In this document: positions 1 through 8,874 of the stretch, piece by piece
Position numbering within the stretch: position 1 is the first letter of the stretch
How the letters are laid out: each line of letters starts with the position of its first letter
From: Bacteroidales bacterium
Lineage (GTDB): Bacteria > Bacteroidota > Bacteroidia > Bacteroidales > DTU049
Direction of reading: 5' to 3'
DNA: 64,000 bases
NCBI GenBank assembly: GCA_026418905.1
Contig: JAOAAK010000032.1
Coordinates: forward strand, 19,449 to 83,448
Translations under genes and position numbers: made by a program
The notes under the pieces: generated by a model
Seen by the model: only the letters and a program-made list of their open reading frames with translations
Database searches by the model: none
Told to the model about the DNA's origin: nothing

Positions 1-1107
1 GATGTATCATATCAGCATGTCATGCGATTAGCTGCAATAACTAATGCATCTGGCGCTAGTTTTATGCTTCTTGGACCCAACGATACCATGCTAAAGTCCT
101 CCAAGCCAGTTATTGCAATTGGTGCTACCAGAACCGGTTGTGGTAAAAGTCAGACATCTCGTCGTGTCATTGAAATACTCATGAAAAAAGGTCTTCGTGT
201 GGTTGCTGTTCGCCACCCCATGCCTTATGGAGATCTTGTTGCTCAGAGAGTTCAGCGCTTTGCTACCCTCGAGGATTTTCAGAAAAATAATTGTACTATT
301 GAAGAAATGGAAGAATTCGAACCTCATATCCGACGAGGTAATGTCATTTATGCCGGTGTTGACTACGAAGCCATTCTCCGAGCAGCTGAAAACGATCCTC
401 TTGGATGTGACGTCATCGTATGGGATGGTGGCAACAATGATTTTCCATTCTTTAAACCGGATCTGATGATTGGAGTTGCCGATCCCTTACGACCTGGTGC
501 TGAAGTTAATTACTACCCTGGCGAAATTGTTGCTCGCCTTGCTCATGTCATTGTGATCAATAAAATAGATAGTGCAAGCCTTGAAAATATCAATATTGTT
601 CGCGAAAATATTCTCAAAATCAATCCGAATGCTACAGTCATCGAAGCAGCATCACCCATAAAAATAGAAAACCCTTCACATATCAAAGGGAAAAAAGTCC
701 TCGTCATAGAGGACGGACCAACTTTAACTCATGGTGAGATGAAAATTGGAGCAGGAATTGTAGCTGCCATGAAATATGGAGCTGCTGAAATTATAGATCC
801 CAGACCCTACTTGGTAGGCAGACTTATCGAAACCTTCAAAACTTATCCCAACATTGGAACGCTTCTTCCTGCTATGGGATACGGCCAACAACAAATGAAA
901 GACCTTGAAGCTACCATCAACAGTACTCCTTGCGATACGGTGATTATTGCTACACCTATCGATTTGAACCGCATCATCAAAATTAACAAGCCTACCGTCA
1001 GAGTGGAATATGAACTTCAAGAAATTGGCCATCCAACTATGGAAGACGTATTGAATGAATTTATGATTAAAGTGAAAACGAATCAATTTCAAAAAGCGAC
1101 TGTTTAA
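1..1107 (+). CDS. Cyclic 2,3-diphosphoglycerate synthetase-like GTPase (5'-truncated)
   Basis: The reading frame is open to the first base of the window, and the translation before the first ATG (position 22) matches the family, so the gene starts outside the window. The visible ~368 residues hold a P-loop (GATRTGCGKSQTS), a WDGGNNDFPFF segment and an NKID guanine-specificity-type motif. This matches COG2403, predicted GTPases related to archaeal cyclic 2,3-diphosphoglycerate synthetase. Family members are about 440 residues, so roughly 70 N-terminal residues are missing. The bacterial role is not established. A strong hairpin terminator overlaps the stop codon, separating it from pyrB. Confidence 0.8.
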   Translation, partial: DVSYQHVMRLAAITNASGASFMLLGPNDTMLKSSKPVIAIGATRTGCGKSQTSRRVIEILMKKGLRVVAVRHPMPYGDLVAQRVQRFATLEDFQKNNCTIEEMEEFEPHIRRGNVIYAGVDYEAILRAAENDPLGCDVIVWDGGNNDFPFFKPDLMIGVADPLRPGAEVNYYPGEIVARLAHVIVINKIDSASLENINIVRENILKINPNATVIEAASPIKIENPSHIKGKKVLVIEDGPTLTHGEMKIGAGIVAAMKYGAAEIIDPRPYLVGRLIETFKTYPNIGTLLPAMGYGQQQMKDLEATINSTPCDTVIIATPIDLNRIIKINKPTVRVEYELQEIGHPTMEDVLNEFMIKVKTNQFQKATV

Positions 1108-1120
1108 GTCGCTTTTTTTA
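1092..1120 (+). terminator. Intrinsic terminator overlapping the stop codon
   Basis: AAAAGCGAC (1092-1100) pairs with GTCGCTTTT (1108-1116) around a seven-base loop that contains the TAA stop (1105-1107). The 3' arm runs into a T tract. This is a Rho-independent terminator built into the end of the upstream gene. Confidence 0.85.
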
Positions 1121-1136
1121 TATATAAACATTTCCT

Positions 1137-2048
1137 ATGAAAAGAAAAAGCCTTATTTCCATTAATGATTTCAGTAAAGAAGAAATTTTGGAAATTCTTG
1201 AGCTTGCTAAAGAATTTGAAAAAAAACCTAACCAGTCCTTGTTAAAAGATGTAGTAGTTGGTGTATTATTTTTTGAGCCTTCTACTCGCACAAGGCTTAG
1301 TTTTGAAGCTGCTATACAGCGCCTTGGTGGTAAAGTAATAGGTTTCTCAGATGCTTCTAATAGTAGTGTCCAAAAAGGTGAGTCACTTAAAGATACCATC
1401 TTAACAGTAGCTCAGTATGCTGATCTTATCATTATGCGACATCCTATTGAAGGAAGTGCCCGTTTTGCGAGTGAAATATCACCTGTACCTATCATCAATG
1501 CTGGAGATGGAGCAAATCAACATCCCACTCAATGTCTTCTTGATCTTTATACCATTTTACAAACGCAACATACCCTTGATAAGCTAAACATCAGTTTTGT
1601 GGGAGATTTAAAATATGGACGAACTGTTCATAGCCTTGTCATTGCTTTGACCATGTTTGATACCACCTTCCACCTCGTTTCACCGGTGGAACTTAAACTC
1701 CCAAGTGCGGTAAAAATACACATTAAAGAAAAGCAACTTGCCTACTACCAATATACAGAGATACAACCAGTCATAAGCATTTCAGATATCATCTACATGA
1801 CCCGAATTCAAGCTGAACGTTTTTCTGATCCGATGGAATATGAAAAGGTTAAAAACAGCTATTGTCTTACTGCCGATATGCTTCAGAACACTAAACCTAA
1901 TCTGAAAATCCTCCACCCACTTCCTCGTGTTAACGAAATTGATACAAGTGTTGATAGCCTACCTCAAGCTTACTACTTCCAGCAAGCTCGGAATGGAATG
2001 TACGTCAGACAAGCATTGATTTGTTACCTTCTCGGTATAAATGTGTAA
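1137..2048 (+). CDS. pyrB: Aspartate carbamoyltransferase catalytic subunit
   Basis: PyrB condenses carbamoyl phosphate and L-aspartate to N-carbamoyl-aspartate, the committed step of pyrimidine synthesis, in the cytoplasm. The 303-residue product has normal length. It carries the carbamoyl-phosphate loop FEPSTRTRLSFE (STRTR at residues 49-53), the HPTQ loop near residue 130 and HPLPRVNEID near residue 260. The ATG lies about 20 bases beyond the upstream terminator. pyrI follows after 3 bases, so the two subunits are co-transcribed and should form the allosteric holoenzyme. Confidence 0.97.
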   Translation: MKRKSLISINDFSKEEILEILELAKEFEKKPNQSLLKDVVVGVLFFEPSTRTRLSFEAAIQRLGGKVIGFSDASNSSVQKGESLKDTILTVAQYADLIIMRHPIEGSARFASEISPVPIINAGDGANQHPTQCLLDLYTILQTQHTLDKLNISFVGDLKYGRTVHSLVIALTMFDTTFHLVSPVELKLPSAVKIHIKEKQLAYYQYTEIQPVISISDIIYMTRIQAERFSDPMEYEKVKNSYCLTADMLQNTKPNLKILHPLPRVNEIDTSVDSLPQAYYFQQARNGMYVRQALICYLLGINV

Positions 2049-2051
2049 ATT

Positions 2052-2510
2052 ATGGAAAATAAAAAAAAGCTACAGGTTTCTGCCATTGAAAATGGCACTG
2101 TTATAGATCACATCCCACAAGGAGTAGTGCAAAAGGTTTTGAAAATCTTAGGACTTGAAGACTGCATCGAACCTATTTATTTAGGAGCTAACTTGGAAAG
2201 TAAGAAAATGGGCAAAAAAGGTCTCATTAAAGTATCCAATCGATACTTTGCCGATAACGAAATAAACAAAATTGCTTTGATAGCTCCAACTGCTACCATT
2301 ATAGAGATCCGAAATTTTGAAATTATCAAAAAACAAAAAGTTGCTATACCGGATGAAATCATTAACATCCTTAAATGTGCTAATCCTAAGTGTATCACCA
2401 ATTATGAAAAAGTGAAAACCCATTTCTACGTAATTGATAAGGAAGATATTAAGCTACGTTGCCATTACTGTGAGAAAATAATCAAAAAGGAAAATTTAAT
2501 TTATTTCTAA
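2052..2510 (+). CDS. pyrI: Aspartate carbamoyltransferase regulatory subunit
   Basis: PyrI binds nucleotide effectors (CTP/ATP in characterised enzymes) and docks on PyrB through a zinc domain. The 152-residue length matches the family. The N-terminal effector domain starts with the typical VSAIENGTVIDHIPQG. The four structural-zinc cysteines are present at C109, C114, C137 and C140. It lies 3 bases after pyrB in one operon. An SRP RNA promoter follows directly. Confidence 0.97.
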   Translation: MENKKKLQVSAIENGTVIDHIPQGVVQKVLKILGLEDCIEPIYLGANLESKKMGKKGLIKVSNRYFADNEINKIALIAPTATIIEIRNFEIIKKQKVAIPDEIINILKCANPKCITNYEKVKTHFYVIDKEDIKLRCHYCEKIIKKENLIYF

Positions 2511-2526
2511 TTAACGAAAAAAATGT

Positions 2527-2534
2527 TAATTTTG
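2527..2534 (+). promoter_or_regulatory. Bacteroidota -7 box for the SRP RNA
   Basis: TAATTTTG fits the Bacteroidota sigma-factor -7 consensus TAnnTTTG and ends five bases before the first paired base of the SRP RNA at 2539. No clear -33 TTTG was found at the usual spacing. Confidence 0.65.
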
Positions 2535-2538
2535 CATT

Positions 2539-2634
2539 GGGTAAGACCTATGCAACCAGCTCCCACCAATCCCCCCAGGTCCGAAAGGAAGCAAGGGTCC
2601 GTGGTCGTAGCGGTGTGATGTAGGTATCTTACCC
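2539..2634 (+). ncRNA. ffs: Signal recognition particle RNA, small bacterial type (4.5S)
   Basis: The RNA scaffolds Ffh and its receptor FtsY in co-translational membrane targeting. The conserved apical domain is visible as GGTCCGAAAGGAAGCAAGGGTCC-like sequence around 2578-2600, including the GGAAGCA loop. The terminal arms GGGTAAGA (2539-2546) and TCTTACCC (2627-2634) pair exactly, giving about 96 nt, the usual size of the short form. A TAnnTTTG promoter lies just upstream. Confidence 0.93.
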
Positions 2635-2651
2635 ATTTTATTTTTACAAAA

Positions 2652-3284
2652 ATGATGATTTACAAAATTCACCCTCTCAATCCCCAGGAAAGATTGATTA
2701 GAAAAGTTTGCGATCATTTTTTAAACGACGAAATCGGTATCATTCCAACGGATACGGTTTATGCCATAGCTTGCCGTTTGTACGACCTCAAATCTATTGA
2801 ACGAATTGCATTACTCAAAGGAATTGATCCGGAAAAAGCAAATTTTTCGATCTTGGTAAAGAATCTAAGTCACTTAAGCGAATTTGCACGTCCTATTTCT
2901 AATGAAATTTTTCGCATCATAAACAAACTCGTACCTGGTCCATATACTTTTATCCTTAATGCTAATCATCAGGTCCCTAAGATTTTTCACCGTAAGAAAA
3001 AATCCATTGGATTACGAGTGCCAGATCACCCCATCATCCAAGCCATCTTGGCAGAATTACCTTGCCCTCTTGTCTCGACATCACTTAAGTTAAATTTTGA
3101 CGACATCGTTTACGAGGAGGATGCTTACCCAGTTGACCCTGATGAAATAAAGAAAAAATACCAAAAACTGGTCGACTTTATGATCGATGCAGGAGAGGGA
3201 AAAAAAATCCCCTCTACAGTGCTCGATTGTAGAGGAGATGAAATCATAGTTATTCGCGAAGGTCTGGGACCCGTAGATTTTTAA
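2652..3284 (+). CDS. YciO-type Sua5/YrdC family protein
   Basis: The 210-residue protein is one YrdC domain, the fold that makes threonylcarbamoyl-AMP for the tRNA t6A modification. IGIIPTDTVYAIAC (near residues 29-42), the LVPGPYTFIL segment and IGLRVPDHP are typical. Length and C-terminus (STVLDCRGDEIIVIREGLG) fit the YciO branch, about 206 residues in E. coli, more than the longer Sua5/TsaC2 branch. Another t6A gene, tsaE, lies at 30.3 kb. Whether YciO-type proteins are the main t6A synthase varies between organisms. Two adjacent ATGs (2652, 2655) could start it. It overlaps the next gene tail-to-tail by four bases. Confidence 0.88.
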   Translation: MMIYKIHPLNPQERLIRKVCDHFLNDEIGIIPTDTVYAIACRLYDLKSIERIALLKGIDPEKANFSILVKNLSHLSEFARPISNEIFRIINKLVPGPYTFILNANHQVPKIFHRKKKSIGLRVPDHPIIQAILAELPCPLVSTSLKLNFDDIVYEEDAYPVDPDEIKKKYQKLVDFMIDAGEGKKIPSTVLDCRGDEIIVIREGLGPVDF

Positions 3285-3697
3285 TTGTTCGCCATAAAAT
3301 ATTCTAGTACTACTTCTGCCTTTGGAGCTCGAGATATCTCTAAAACATAAGTTCCGGGCATAAGTTTAACATCTTGAATGGGTTTTGATTCGCTTTTATC
3401 TCCATTAGGTTTTACGGTCATTTTGTAATATATAGTGGGCTTTACTTTAGGATTGGTTGACTTGGAAACCACTTGTGCATAAACTTGAACAGGAGCAGGT
3501 TCCGATTGATTGCACGAAGCCCAGCTCGGTACAATAATATCCATTTTTGTCAATTTAATAGTTTTCCCATCGGGCACAACAAATTCTTTGGAACCACCAG
3601 TGCAATCCAAACTATTGGCTGCAACTACCTTGAAATTTTGACCCATCATAAGGGTCATGACAAAAAATAAACTTGTTAAAAAAGAAATTACTTTCAT
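3281..3697 (-). CDS. Small secreted protein of unknown function
   Basis: The 138 residues begin with a clear signal peptide (MKVISFLTSLFFVMTLMMGQ, cleavage probably after VVAA near residue 27). The mature part is a short, probably all-beta domain with two cysteines (LDCTGG and ASCNQ) that could form a disulfide. I do not recognise the family. It is last in a run of minus-strand envelope genes, 64 bases after the lipoprotein at 3762, and may be expressed separately. Its stop codon shares TTAA with the stop of the convergent YciO gene. Confidence 0.75.
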   Translation of the reverse strand: MKVISFLTSLFFVMTLMMGQNFKVVAANSLDCTGGSKEFVVPDGKTIKLTKMDIIVPSWASCNQSEPAPVQVYAQVVSKSTNPKVKPTIYYKMTVKPNGDKSESKPIQDVKLMPGTYVLEISRAPKAEVVLEYFMANN

Positions 3698-3761
3698 GGC
3701 AGTAAAATTTTAAATTCGTTAACATCACACAAAACTTATGCCAAAAAAACAACTAGAAAAA

Positions 3762-4412
3762 TTAATACAAGATTGTCCACCAAACCGTATCTTTAGCTAC
3801 CGAAAGAATACTGTCGACCGAAACGAACATCTGTTGATTTTTTTCTACCACTTTGTGAATAATCACCGGAACATATCTGACAGATAAGCAATGAATTATT
3901 GTATCAATGGTTTTTCCAAAAAATTGATAGGACTGATTTCCACAACAATTCGCTTCACTGCGCAGCTTATCAAACATGATAGTTATTTTATCACTATCAT
4001 CTACAGGCTGTACATTTTTAACTTGGACGTATACGTTCATGATTTGTTCCATATCTTTCGTAAAAGATAAAGAGTTGTTCGAAACTTGAGTAGCATTAAA
4101 AATAGAGTACTCTCTATAAAAGCCACTTTTAAAAAACTCTATTTTTAAGTTGTCGTATTTCCCTTCTTCAATTTCGATAGCAAACGTACCATCTGATAAG
4201 CTGTAAGTGCTATTTAAAAATGCATAATTAGCTTGATAAACCCCCTGTATAAACCCATTTGCCCATATAGTTACTTTTACTTGTTCAATTGGTTTTCCAG
4301 TATGCTTTTCTCTCACCTGACCAGTAATGGAAATTTGCTCGTCATTTTTTTTACATGAAAAAAACAAACTACATAAAAGAACGACTCTAAAACACCTAGA
4401 ACCAATATTCAT
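3762..4412 (-). CDS. Lipoprotein with carboxypeptidase-regulatory-like N-terminal domain
   Basis: From the ATG at 4412 the 216-residue product has a signal peptide with a lipobox (LFFSC, Cys20). The following ITGQVREKHTGKPIEQVKVTIWAN resembles a carboxypeptidase-regulatory/peptidase-associated beta-sandwich. The second half is unrecognised. An in-frame ATG at 4451 would add 13 residues ahead of the signal peptide and deepen the overlap with the upstream gene, so 4412 is preferred; it still overlaps by 17 bases, implying translational coupling. It is likely anchored in the outer or inner membrane. Confidence 0.78.
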   Translation of the reverse strand: MNIGSRCFRVVLLCSLFFSCKKNDEQISITGQVREKHTGKPIEQVKVTIWANGFIQGVYQANYAFLNSTYSLSDGTFAIEIEEGKYDNLKIEFFKSGFYREYSIFNATQVSNNSLSFTKDMEQIMNVYVQVKNVQPVDDSDKITIMFDKLRSEANCCGNQSYQFFGKTIDTIIHCLSVRYVPVIIHKVVEKNQQMFVSVDSILSVAKDTVWWTILY

Positions 4413-5370
4413 TTTCGGAAGCCTTTTTGAGAACAGATGTATCTTGAACAACCCAAAAAAGAGGTTTATAACCTTTTACTATATCGTATGGGAGTTCGAA
4501 TATCATCTGAGAAGGCGCGTAAGCTAGAATAGTCTTTCGAAAAACAAAAGGGTTAAAAGAAATTTCCCAATTTTCAATAAACTTTATTCGAGCAAAAAAA
4601 GATGGATGCAAAAAATTCTGAACTCCTTCGCTAGTCTTTAAAGTTTCCTTCAAAAGGAAATAATGTTCATATTCAGCTTTGGAAAAAGGTTGAAACATCA
4701 TGTTATAAAAGGGAAGTTGTTTTTTTTCAAAAGCTTTTAATAGACGTTCAAATAAACTATCGCGAGCATTTCGAGGTAAATTGCAAAACCACGGAGACAT
4801 CTTATCATAAGTATTCATCACATCTTCTACGTCATTTCTTACAAATGCATAAGTAGGTAACATTTCAAACTTTTTATCAAATTCAGCATTCCTCTCTTTC
4901 ACAGGTATCCACCAAAGCGTCATCCATCTATCTGATGTTGCACGCAACGAATCAAATGGAGCAGGAATAACTATTCCGGGAGAAACAGCTAGAACCTGTT
5001 TATAAAAATAAAAAGTTTTGGGGTCATATTCCCATTTTTCTCTAAAACGAAGAAAAACTATCCGTTTTTTTAAAAATTCTGTCAAATTATCTTTCTTAAT
5101 TGCTGTATCAATGTTGTTCTGTATCAAATATTGAATGAGATTTGTAGATGTAACAGGCATATCATTTTCATCCAAGGCAATGCCAAGATCAAGGGTTTTA
5201 ATGATTTCATCCAAAAATTGTTGTCTTTGTAAATCATTCCATTGCAAGGTGTTCTCTTCACCAATCCAGACATCATACTCTATTCGACTGGTCAAGAGCT
5301 TTCTTTCGCTGGACGTACAACTTGTCAAAAAAATCACAATCCATAATAAAAAAACTCTTTTTTTATGCAT
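4396..5370 (-). CDS. Lipoprotein with two GldN/PorN-like units
   Basis: The 324-residue product has a lipoprotein signal (FLTSC, Cys18). It contains an internal duplication. Residues ~52-157 and ~205-308 each carry a helix leading to a P-S element, then a strand block: FREKWEYDPKTFYFYKQVLA near 109-128 and FIENWEISFNPFVFRKTILA near 264-283. The same pattern occurs in GldN of this genome (LLKGLEEG...PLS, then FRIKEDWFFDKQRSVLDVRI). The relation to GldN is my inference from these motifs. It overlaps the acyl-CoA ligase gene by 8 bases and the next lipoprotein by 17. Function unknown; a T9SS-associated periplasmic or outer-membrane role is possible. Confidence 0.72.
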   Translation of the reverse strand: MHKKRVFLLWIVIFLTSCTSSERKLLTSRIEYDVWIGEENTLQWNDLQRQQFLDEIIKTLDLGIALDENDMPVTSTNLIQYLIQNNIDTAIKKDNLTEFLKKRIVFLRFREKWEYDPKTFYFYKQVLAVSPGIVIPAPFDSLRATSDRWMTLWWIPVKERNAEFDKKFEMLPTYAFVRNDVEDVMNTYDKMSPWFCNLPRNARDSLFERLLKAFEKKQLPFYNMMFQPFSKAEYEHYFLLKETLKTSEGVQNFLHPSFFARIKFIENWEISFNPFVFRKTILAYAPSQMIFELPYDIVKGYKPLFWVVQDTSVLKKASENEYWF

Positions 5371-7123
5371 ATATTTTTTCTATCAAATTTCTGTACTTTT
5401 CAAGAATGATTCTTCTCTTGAGTTTGAGCGTTGGTGTAAGTTCACCAGTTGAAACACTCCATGTGGGTGTAAGTTCGTATTTTATTATTTTTTCATGATC
5501 GGCCAATTTTTGATTGATCTTTTCAATTTCTTTTCCAATCCGCCCGACAACCACAGGGTGTTTTCGCATTTCCTCCTCATTTGTGAATGTAATACCTTTT
5601 ATTTTACACCACGACTCGATATGTTGGTAGTTAGGTGAGATCAAAGCTGCGGGAAATTTTTGGTTATCACCAATGACCATTGCATTTTCGATAAAAGGCG
5701 ATTCTTTAAGTAAATTTTCAATCATCTGGGGTATGATATATTTGCCAGCAGCAGTTTTAAAAATTTCTTTTTTACGATCAGTTATCTTCAATTGTCCTAA
5801 AGGGGTAAGATAACCAATATCTCCAGTTTTAAACCAACCATCTTCTGTAAAAACCTCTCGTGTGAGTTCGGGCTCTTTATAATAGCCTTTCATAACGTTC
5901 GGACCCTTACACAAAATTTCTCCGTCTTCAGCAATTTTTACCTGTACTCCTCGCAAAGGTGGTCCGACGGTTCCAATAGCTATTCCATTGGTTTCAAAAT
6001 TGCTAACTGCAATAACAGGACTAGTTTCAGTTAATCCATATCCTTCCATAACGCGAAAACCAGCTGCCCAAAAAAGTCTGCCAAGTCTTTCCTGCAACTT
6101 GGCACCACCACTAACTATCAAATCCAGATTTCCTCCAAGAGCATGTTTCCATTTTGAAAATACTAAACGCCTTGCTACAGCTAATCTTAAGCGATACCAC
6201 CAGTTACGATCAAAATCAAACTGATAACCCAATTGTACAGCCCAGAAAAAAATCAATTTTTTCAAACCCCGAAGCTTTCTTCCCTTGGCTAGAATCTTGT
6301 CATGCATACTTTCTAATACGCGAGGGACTGAAGTCATTATATGGGCTTTGCTTTCAACCAATGCATCGGCAATTGCAGCTATATTTTCTAGATAGTAAAT
6401 GGTGTAGCCGTTATACTGATACATGTAATTCATCATTCTCTCGTAAATATGACAAAGAGGAAGAAAACTCAACACAACCATAGAAGGATCCTGGGGCGGA
6501 ATTACGTAAACACCCCATACATTGCTCAGAATATTTTTATGCGTCAGCATCACCCCTTTAGGATTACCTGTCGTTCCACTCGTATAAATGATTGTCACAA
6601 CATCGTCTTCTTGAATTGATGATTTAATAGACTTTAATTGTTCGTGTAAAGGATACTTTCTTCCCTTTTCAATCAAGGAAAACAAATGATCAAAGCCGTG
6701 AAGGTCTTTAAATGTAAATATTTTTTTTATGGTTGGTATACGAGTAGCTATTTCGCTGACTCTTTGATATAGTTCTTCACCTCGAACAAAAATAAATTTA
6801 GCTTCTGAATGTTGAAAGATGTACTCGTAGTCTTTATTGGTCATGTTAGGGTAGACAGGAACATGGATAGCCCCAGCCATCATAAGTGCCATATCCAAAA
6901 AGTTCCATTCAGGAATGTTATAAGTAATACTAATGACCTTATCTCCTGGTTGGAGTCCCTCATGTATCAAACCATATGCTAAGTGATGTGAGTTCCAATA
7001 ATAATCTTCGGTGCTGTAAAACTCCCAAACACTCTCGGCCTTACCAGCAAGGAGTTTTTCTTTTGAAAAGTTTACTATAAGTCTGTCCAAAATATCAAAT
7101 AAACGTTTTTCTTTTTCAAACAT
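5363..7123 (-). CDS. Long-chain acyl-CoA ligase (AMP-forming)
   Basis: The 586-residue length is normal for bacterial FadD/FadD15-type enzymes, which activate fatty acids to acyl-CoA through an acyl-adenylate. The AMP-binding P-loop YTSGTTGNPKGVMLTH (near residue 180), the GYGLTETSPV motif and the WFKTGDIG...LKITDRKKEIFKTAAGKYI block with the catalytic lysine are all present. It sits between a YgiQ gene (27 bases upstream) and the GldN-like lipoprotein (8-base overlap), inside an envelope operon headed by a lipid A deacylase. That context suggests, without proving, use of fatty acids released in the envelope. Confidence 0.93.
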   Translation of the reverse strand: MFEKEKRLFDILDRLIVNFSKEKLLAGKAESVWEFYSTEDYYWNSHHLAYGLIHEGLQPGDKVISITYNIPEWNFLDMALMMAGAIHVPVYPNMTNKDYEYIFQHSEAKFIFVRGEELYQRVSEIATRIPTIKKIFTFKDLHGFDHLFSLIEKGRKYPLHEQLKSIKSSIQEDDVVTIIYTSGTTGNPKGVMLTHKNILSNVWGVYVIPPQDPSMVVLSFLPLCHIYERMMNYMYQYNGYTIYYLENIAAIADALVESKAHIMTSVPRVLESMHDKILAKGRKLRGLKKLIFFWAVQLGYQFDFDRNWWYRLRLAVARRLVFSKWKHALGGNLDLIVSGGAKLQERLGRLFWAAGFRVMEGYGLTETSPVIAVSNFETNGIAIGTVGPPLRGVQVKIAEDGEILCKGPNVMKGYYKEPELTREVFTEDGWFKTGDIGYLTPLGQLKITDRKKEIFKTAAGKYIIPQMIENLLKESPFIENAMVIGDNQKFPAALISPNYQHIESWCKIKGITFTNEEEMRKHPVVVGRIGKEIEKINQKLADHEKIIKYELTPTWSVSTGELTPTLKLKRRIILEKYRNLIEKIYA

Positions 7124-7149
7124 ATTGAAGCATTTTTTAAAAAGTAAAT

Positions 7150-8874
7150 TTACATTTTTTTCTCAGTAACAAGCAAATATTGCAATTTTCTTTTGATTTC
7201 AGCATCTTTGATGACCTTAATCCTCTCTCCCGTATATGGGTCTACTTCGGAGTAAAACATAACGGAGGAGAGGGTCAATGGAGTAGGAGTAAAATCCTGT
7301 ACTTGTTCAGGAAATATGCGGAGTTGCTCCAATTCCTTTTTCAACCTCAAATGACTTTGTTCATCACTGCCCGGATGAGAAGAAATGAGATATGGGTTGA
7401 TTTGAAAATGTCTATGATTAACTTTTCGAAATTCCTTAACAAGTTTCTTAAACAATTCAAACGATGGTTTTCTCATCAATTTTAGTGTCTTCTCGTCACT
7501 AAACTCAGGTGCTACTTTAAGTCGCCCCGACGTATGACGTTCTACTAGCTGTTCGAAATATTTTTTTCCACCCTTTACAAAGCCGTCACGATGTAAGAAA
7601 AGATCATAGCGAATACCAGATGAAATGAACACATGCTTAACGCCTGGAATGGATGAGACTGCCCCATACAAATCCAACAATTCATTCATATTATTAGATA
7701 AATTTTGACATACTTTAGGATGAATGCAAGAAACCCGCTTACATTTTTTGCAAAGCTCAATATTATTCGGATGCATCTGATACATGTTGGCTGAAGGCCC
7801 TCCCAGATCAGTAATAGTACCTTTGAAATAAGGCATTTGAATGAGCTTATTAACCTCTTCAATAACAGAATCTTTGCTTCGACTTTGAATAAATTTTCCC
7901 TGATGCATAGCTATGCTACAAAAACTGCATCCACCAAAACATCCACGATGTAAGGTAATGCTATTTTTGATCATCTCAAAAGCAGGAATAGGTGGTTTCT
8001 TTTTATATCGAGGATGAGGTTGACGTTGAAATGGTAAGCTATAAATATAATCCATTTCCTTTTCAGTAAGAGGAGTCATTGGTGGATGGGTCACAACGTA
8101 CTTCTCACCATAAGGCTCCACCAATCCTTTTTTCGACCACGTACTTGTGTGTTGTTCTATCTTTAAAAAGTGCGCCACAAATTTTCTAGGATCATTTACG
8201 CAATCTTCATAAGAAGGCAAAACTTCATAATTCGTTGGGTAACTGTTTGCCAATATTGTTGTTCCGGGAATAGCTAACGTCTCAGGCCGTTTTCCTTCCA
8301 AAAATGCTTGCGTCACAAACCAAAGTGATTTCTCAGCCATCCCGTAAATGAGTAGATCAGCACCGGTTTCAACCATAATAGATGGTTTTAGCATATCACT
8401 CCAGTAATCATAATGAATAAATCTTCTACAAGAAGCTTCGATGCCACCCAAAATCACATATGAATCAGGGTAAAAAGTTTTTATTTTTTTCACATACACG
8501 TAACTTGCATAATCAGGTCGTAAACCTTTTCTTCCTCCTGGAGTATAATCATCATTAGAACGTATGCGTTTTCTAGCCGTGTAATGATTCACCATTGAAT
8601 CAACATTTCCAGCTGTTACTCCAAAAAAAAGTCTAGGTTTACCTAGCTTCTTAAAATCACGCCCATCATCTTGCCAGTTAGGCTGAGGAATAACCCCTAC
8701 TTTTAGACCCCATGCATCCAATAATCTTGCTATAATAGCTACGCCAAATGATGGATGGTCAACGTATGCATCGCCAGTTATTAAAATTACATCCACCTCA
8801 TGCCACCCAAGACGTTTCATTTCATCTCTTGTGGTGGGGAGCCACGGGGTAAATTGTTTCTTAATCGTCCACAT
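7150..8874 (-). CDS. YgiQ family radical SAM protein
   Basis: The 574-residue protein opens with the family signature WLPTTRDEMKRLGW...VILITGDAYVDHPSFG. It carries the radical SAM cluster motif CFGGCSFC (CxxxCxxC) near residue 310, after RGC, and the downstream HVFISSGIRYDL and PEFSDEKTLKLMRKP segments. A second cysteine-rich patch (CKKCKRVSCIHPKVC) follows the radical SAM motif. It is somewhat shorter than the E. coli homologue. The reaction of YgiQ proteins is not established. It overlaps the upstream lipoprotein gene by 14 bases. Confidence 0.93.
   Translation of the reverse strand: MWTIKKQFTPWLPTTRDEMKRLGWHEVDVILITGDAYVDHPSFGVAIIARLLDAWGLKVGVIPQPNWQDDGRDFKKLGKPRLFFGVTAGNVDSMVNHYTARKRIRSNDDYTPGGRKGLRPDYASYVYVKKIKTFYPDSYVILGGIEASCRRFIHYDYWSDMLKPSIMVETGADLLIYGMAEKSLWFVTQAFLEGKRPETLAIPGTTILANSYPTNYEVLPSYEDCVNDPRKFVAHFLKIEQHTSTWSKKGLVEPYGEKYVVTHPPMTPLTEKEMDYIYSLPFQRQPHPRYKKKPPIPAFEMIKNSITLHRGCFGGCSFCSIAMHQGKFIQSRSKDSVIEEVNKLIQMPYFKGTITDLGGPSANMYQMHPNNIELCKKCKRVSCIHPKVCQNLSNNMNELLDLYGAVSSIPGVKHVFISSGIRYDLFLHRDGFVKGGKKYFEQLVERHTSGRLKVAPEFSDEKTLKLMRKPSFELFKKLVKEFRKVNHRHFQINPYLISSHPGSDEQSHLRLKKELEQLRIFPEQVQDFTPTPLTLSSVMFYSEVDPYTGERIKVIKDAEIKRKLQYLLVTEKKM

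Noticed and set aside
724..1131. Minus-strand open frame of 135 residues inside the cyclic-diphosphoglycerate-synthetase-like gene
   Set aside because: It is antisense to a conserved gene, crosses the terminator and has no family resemblance.
2526..2717. Minus-strand open frame of 63 residues over the SRP RNA
   Set aside because: The stretch is explained by the SRP RNA and the start of the YciO gene.
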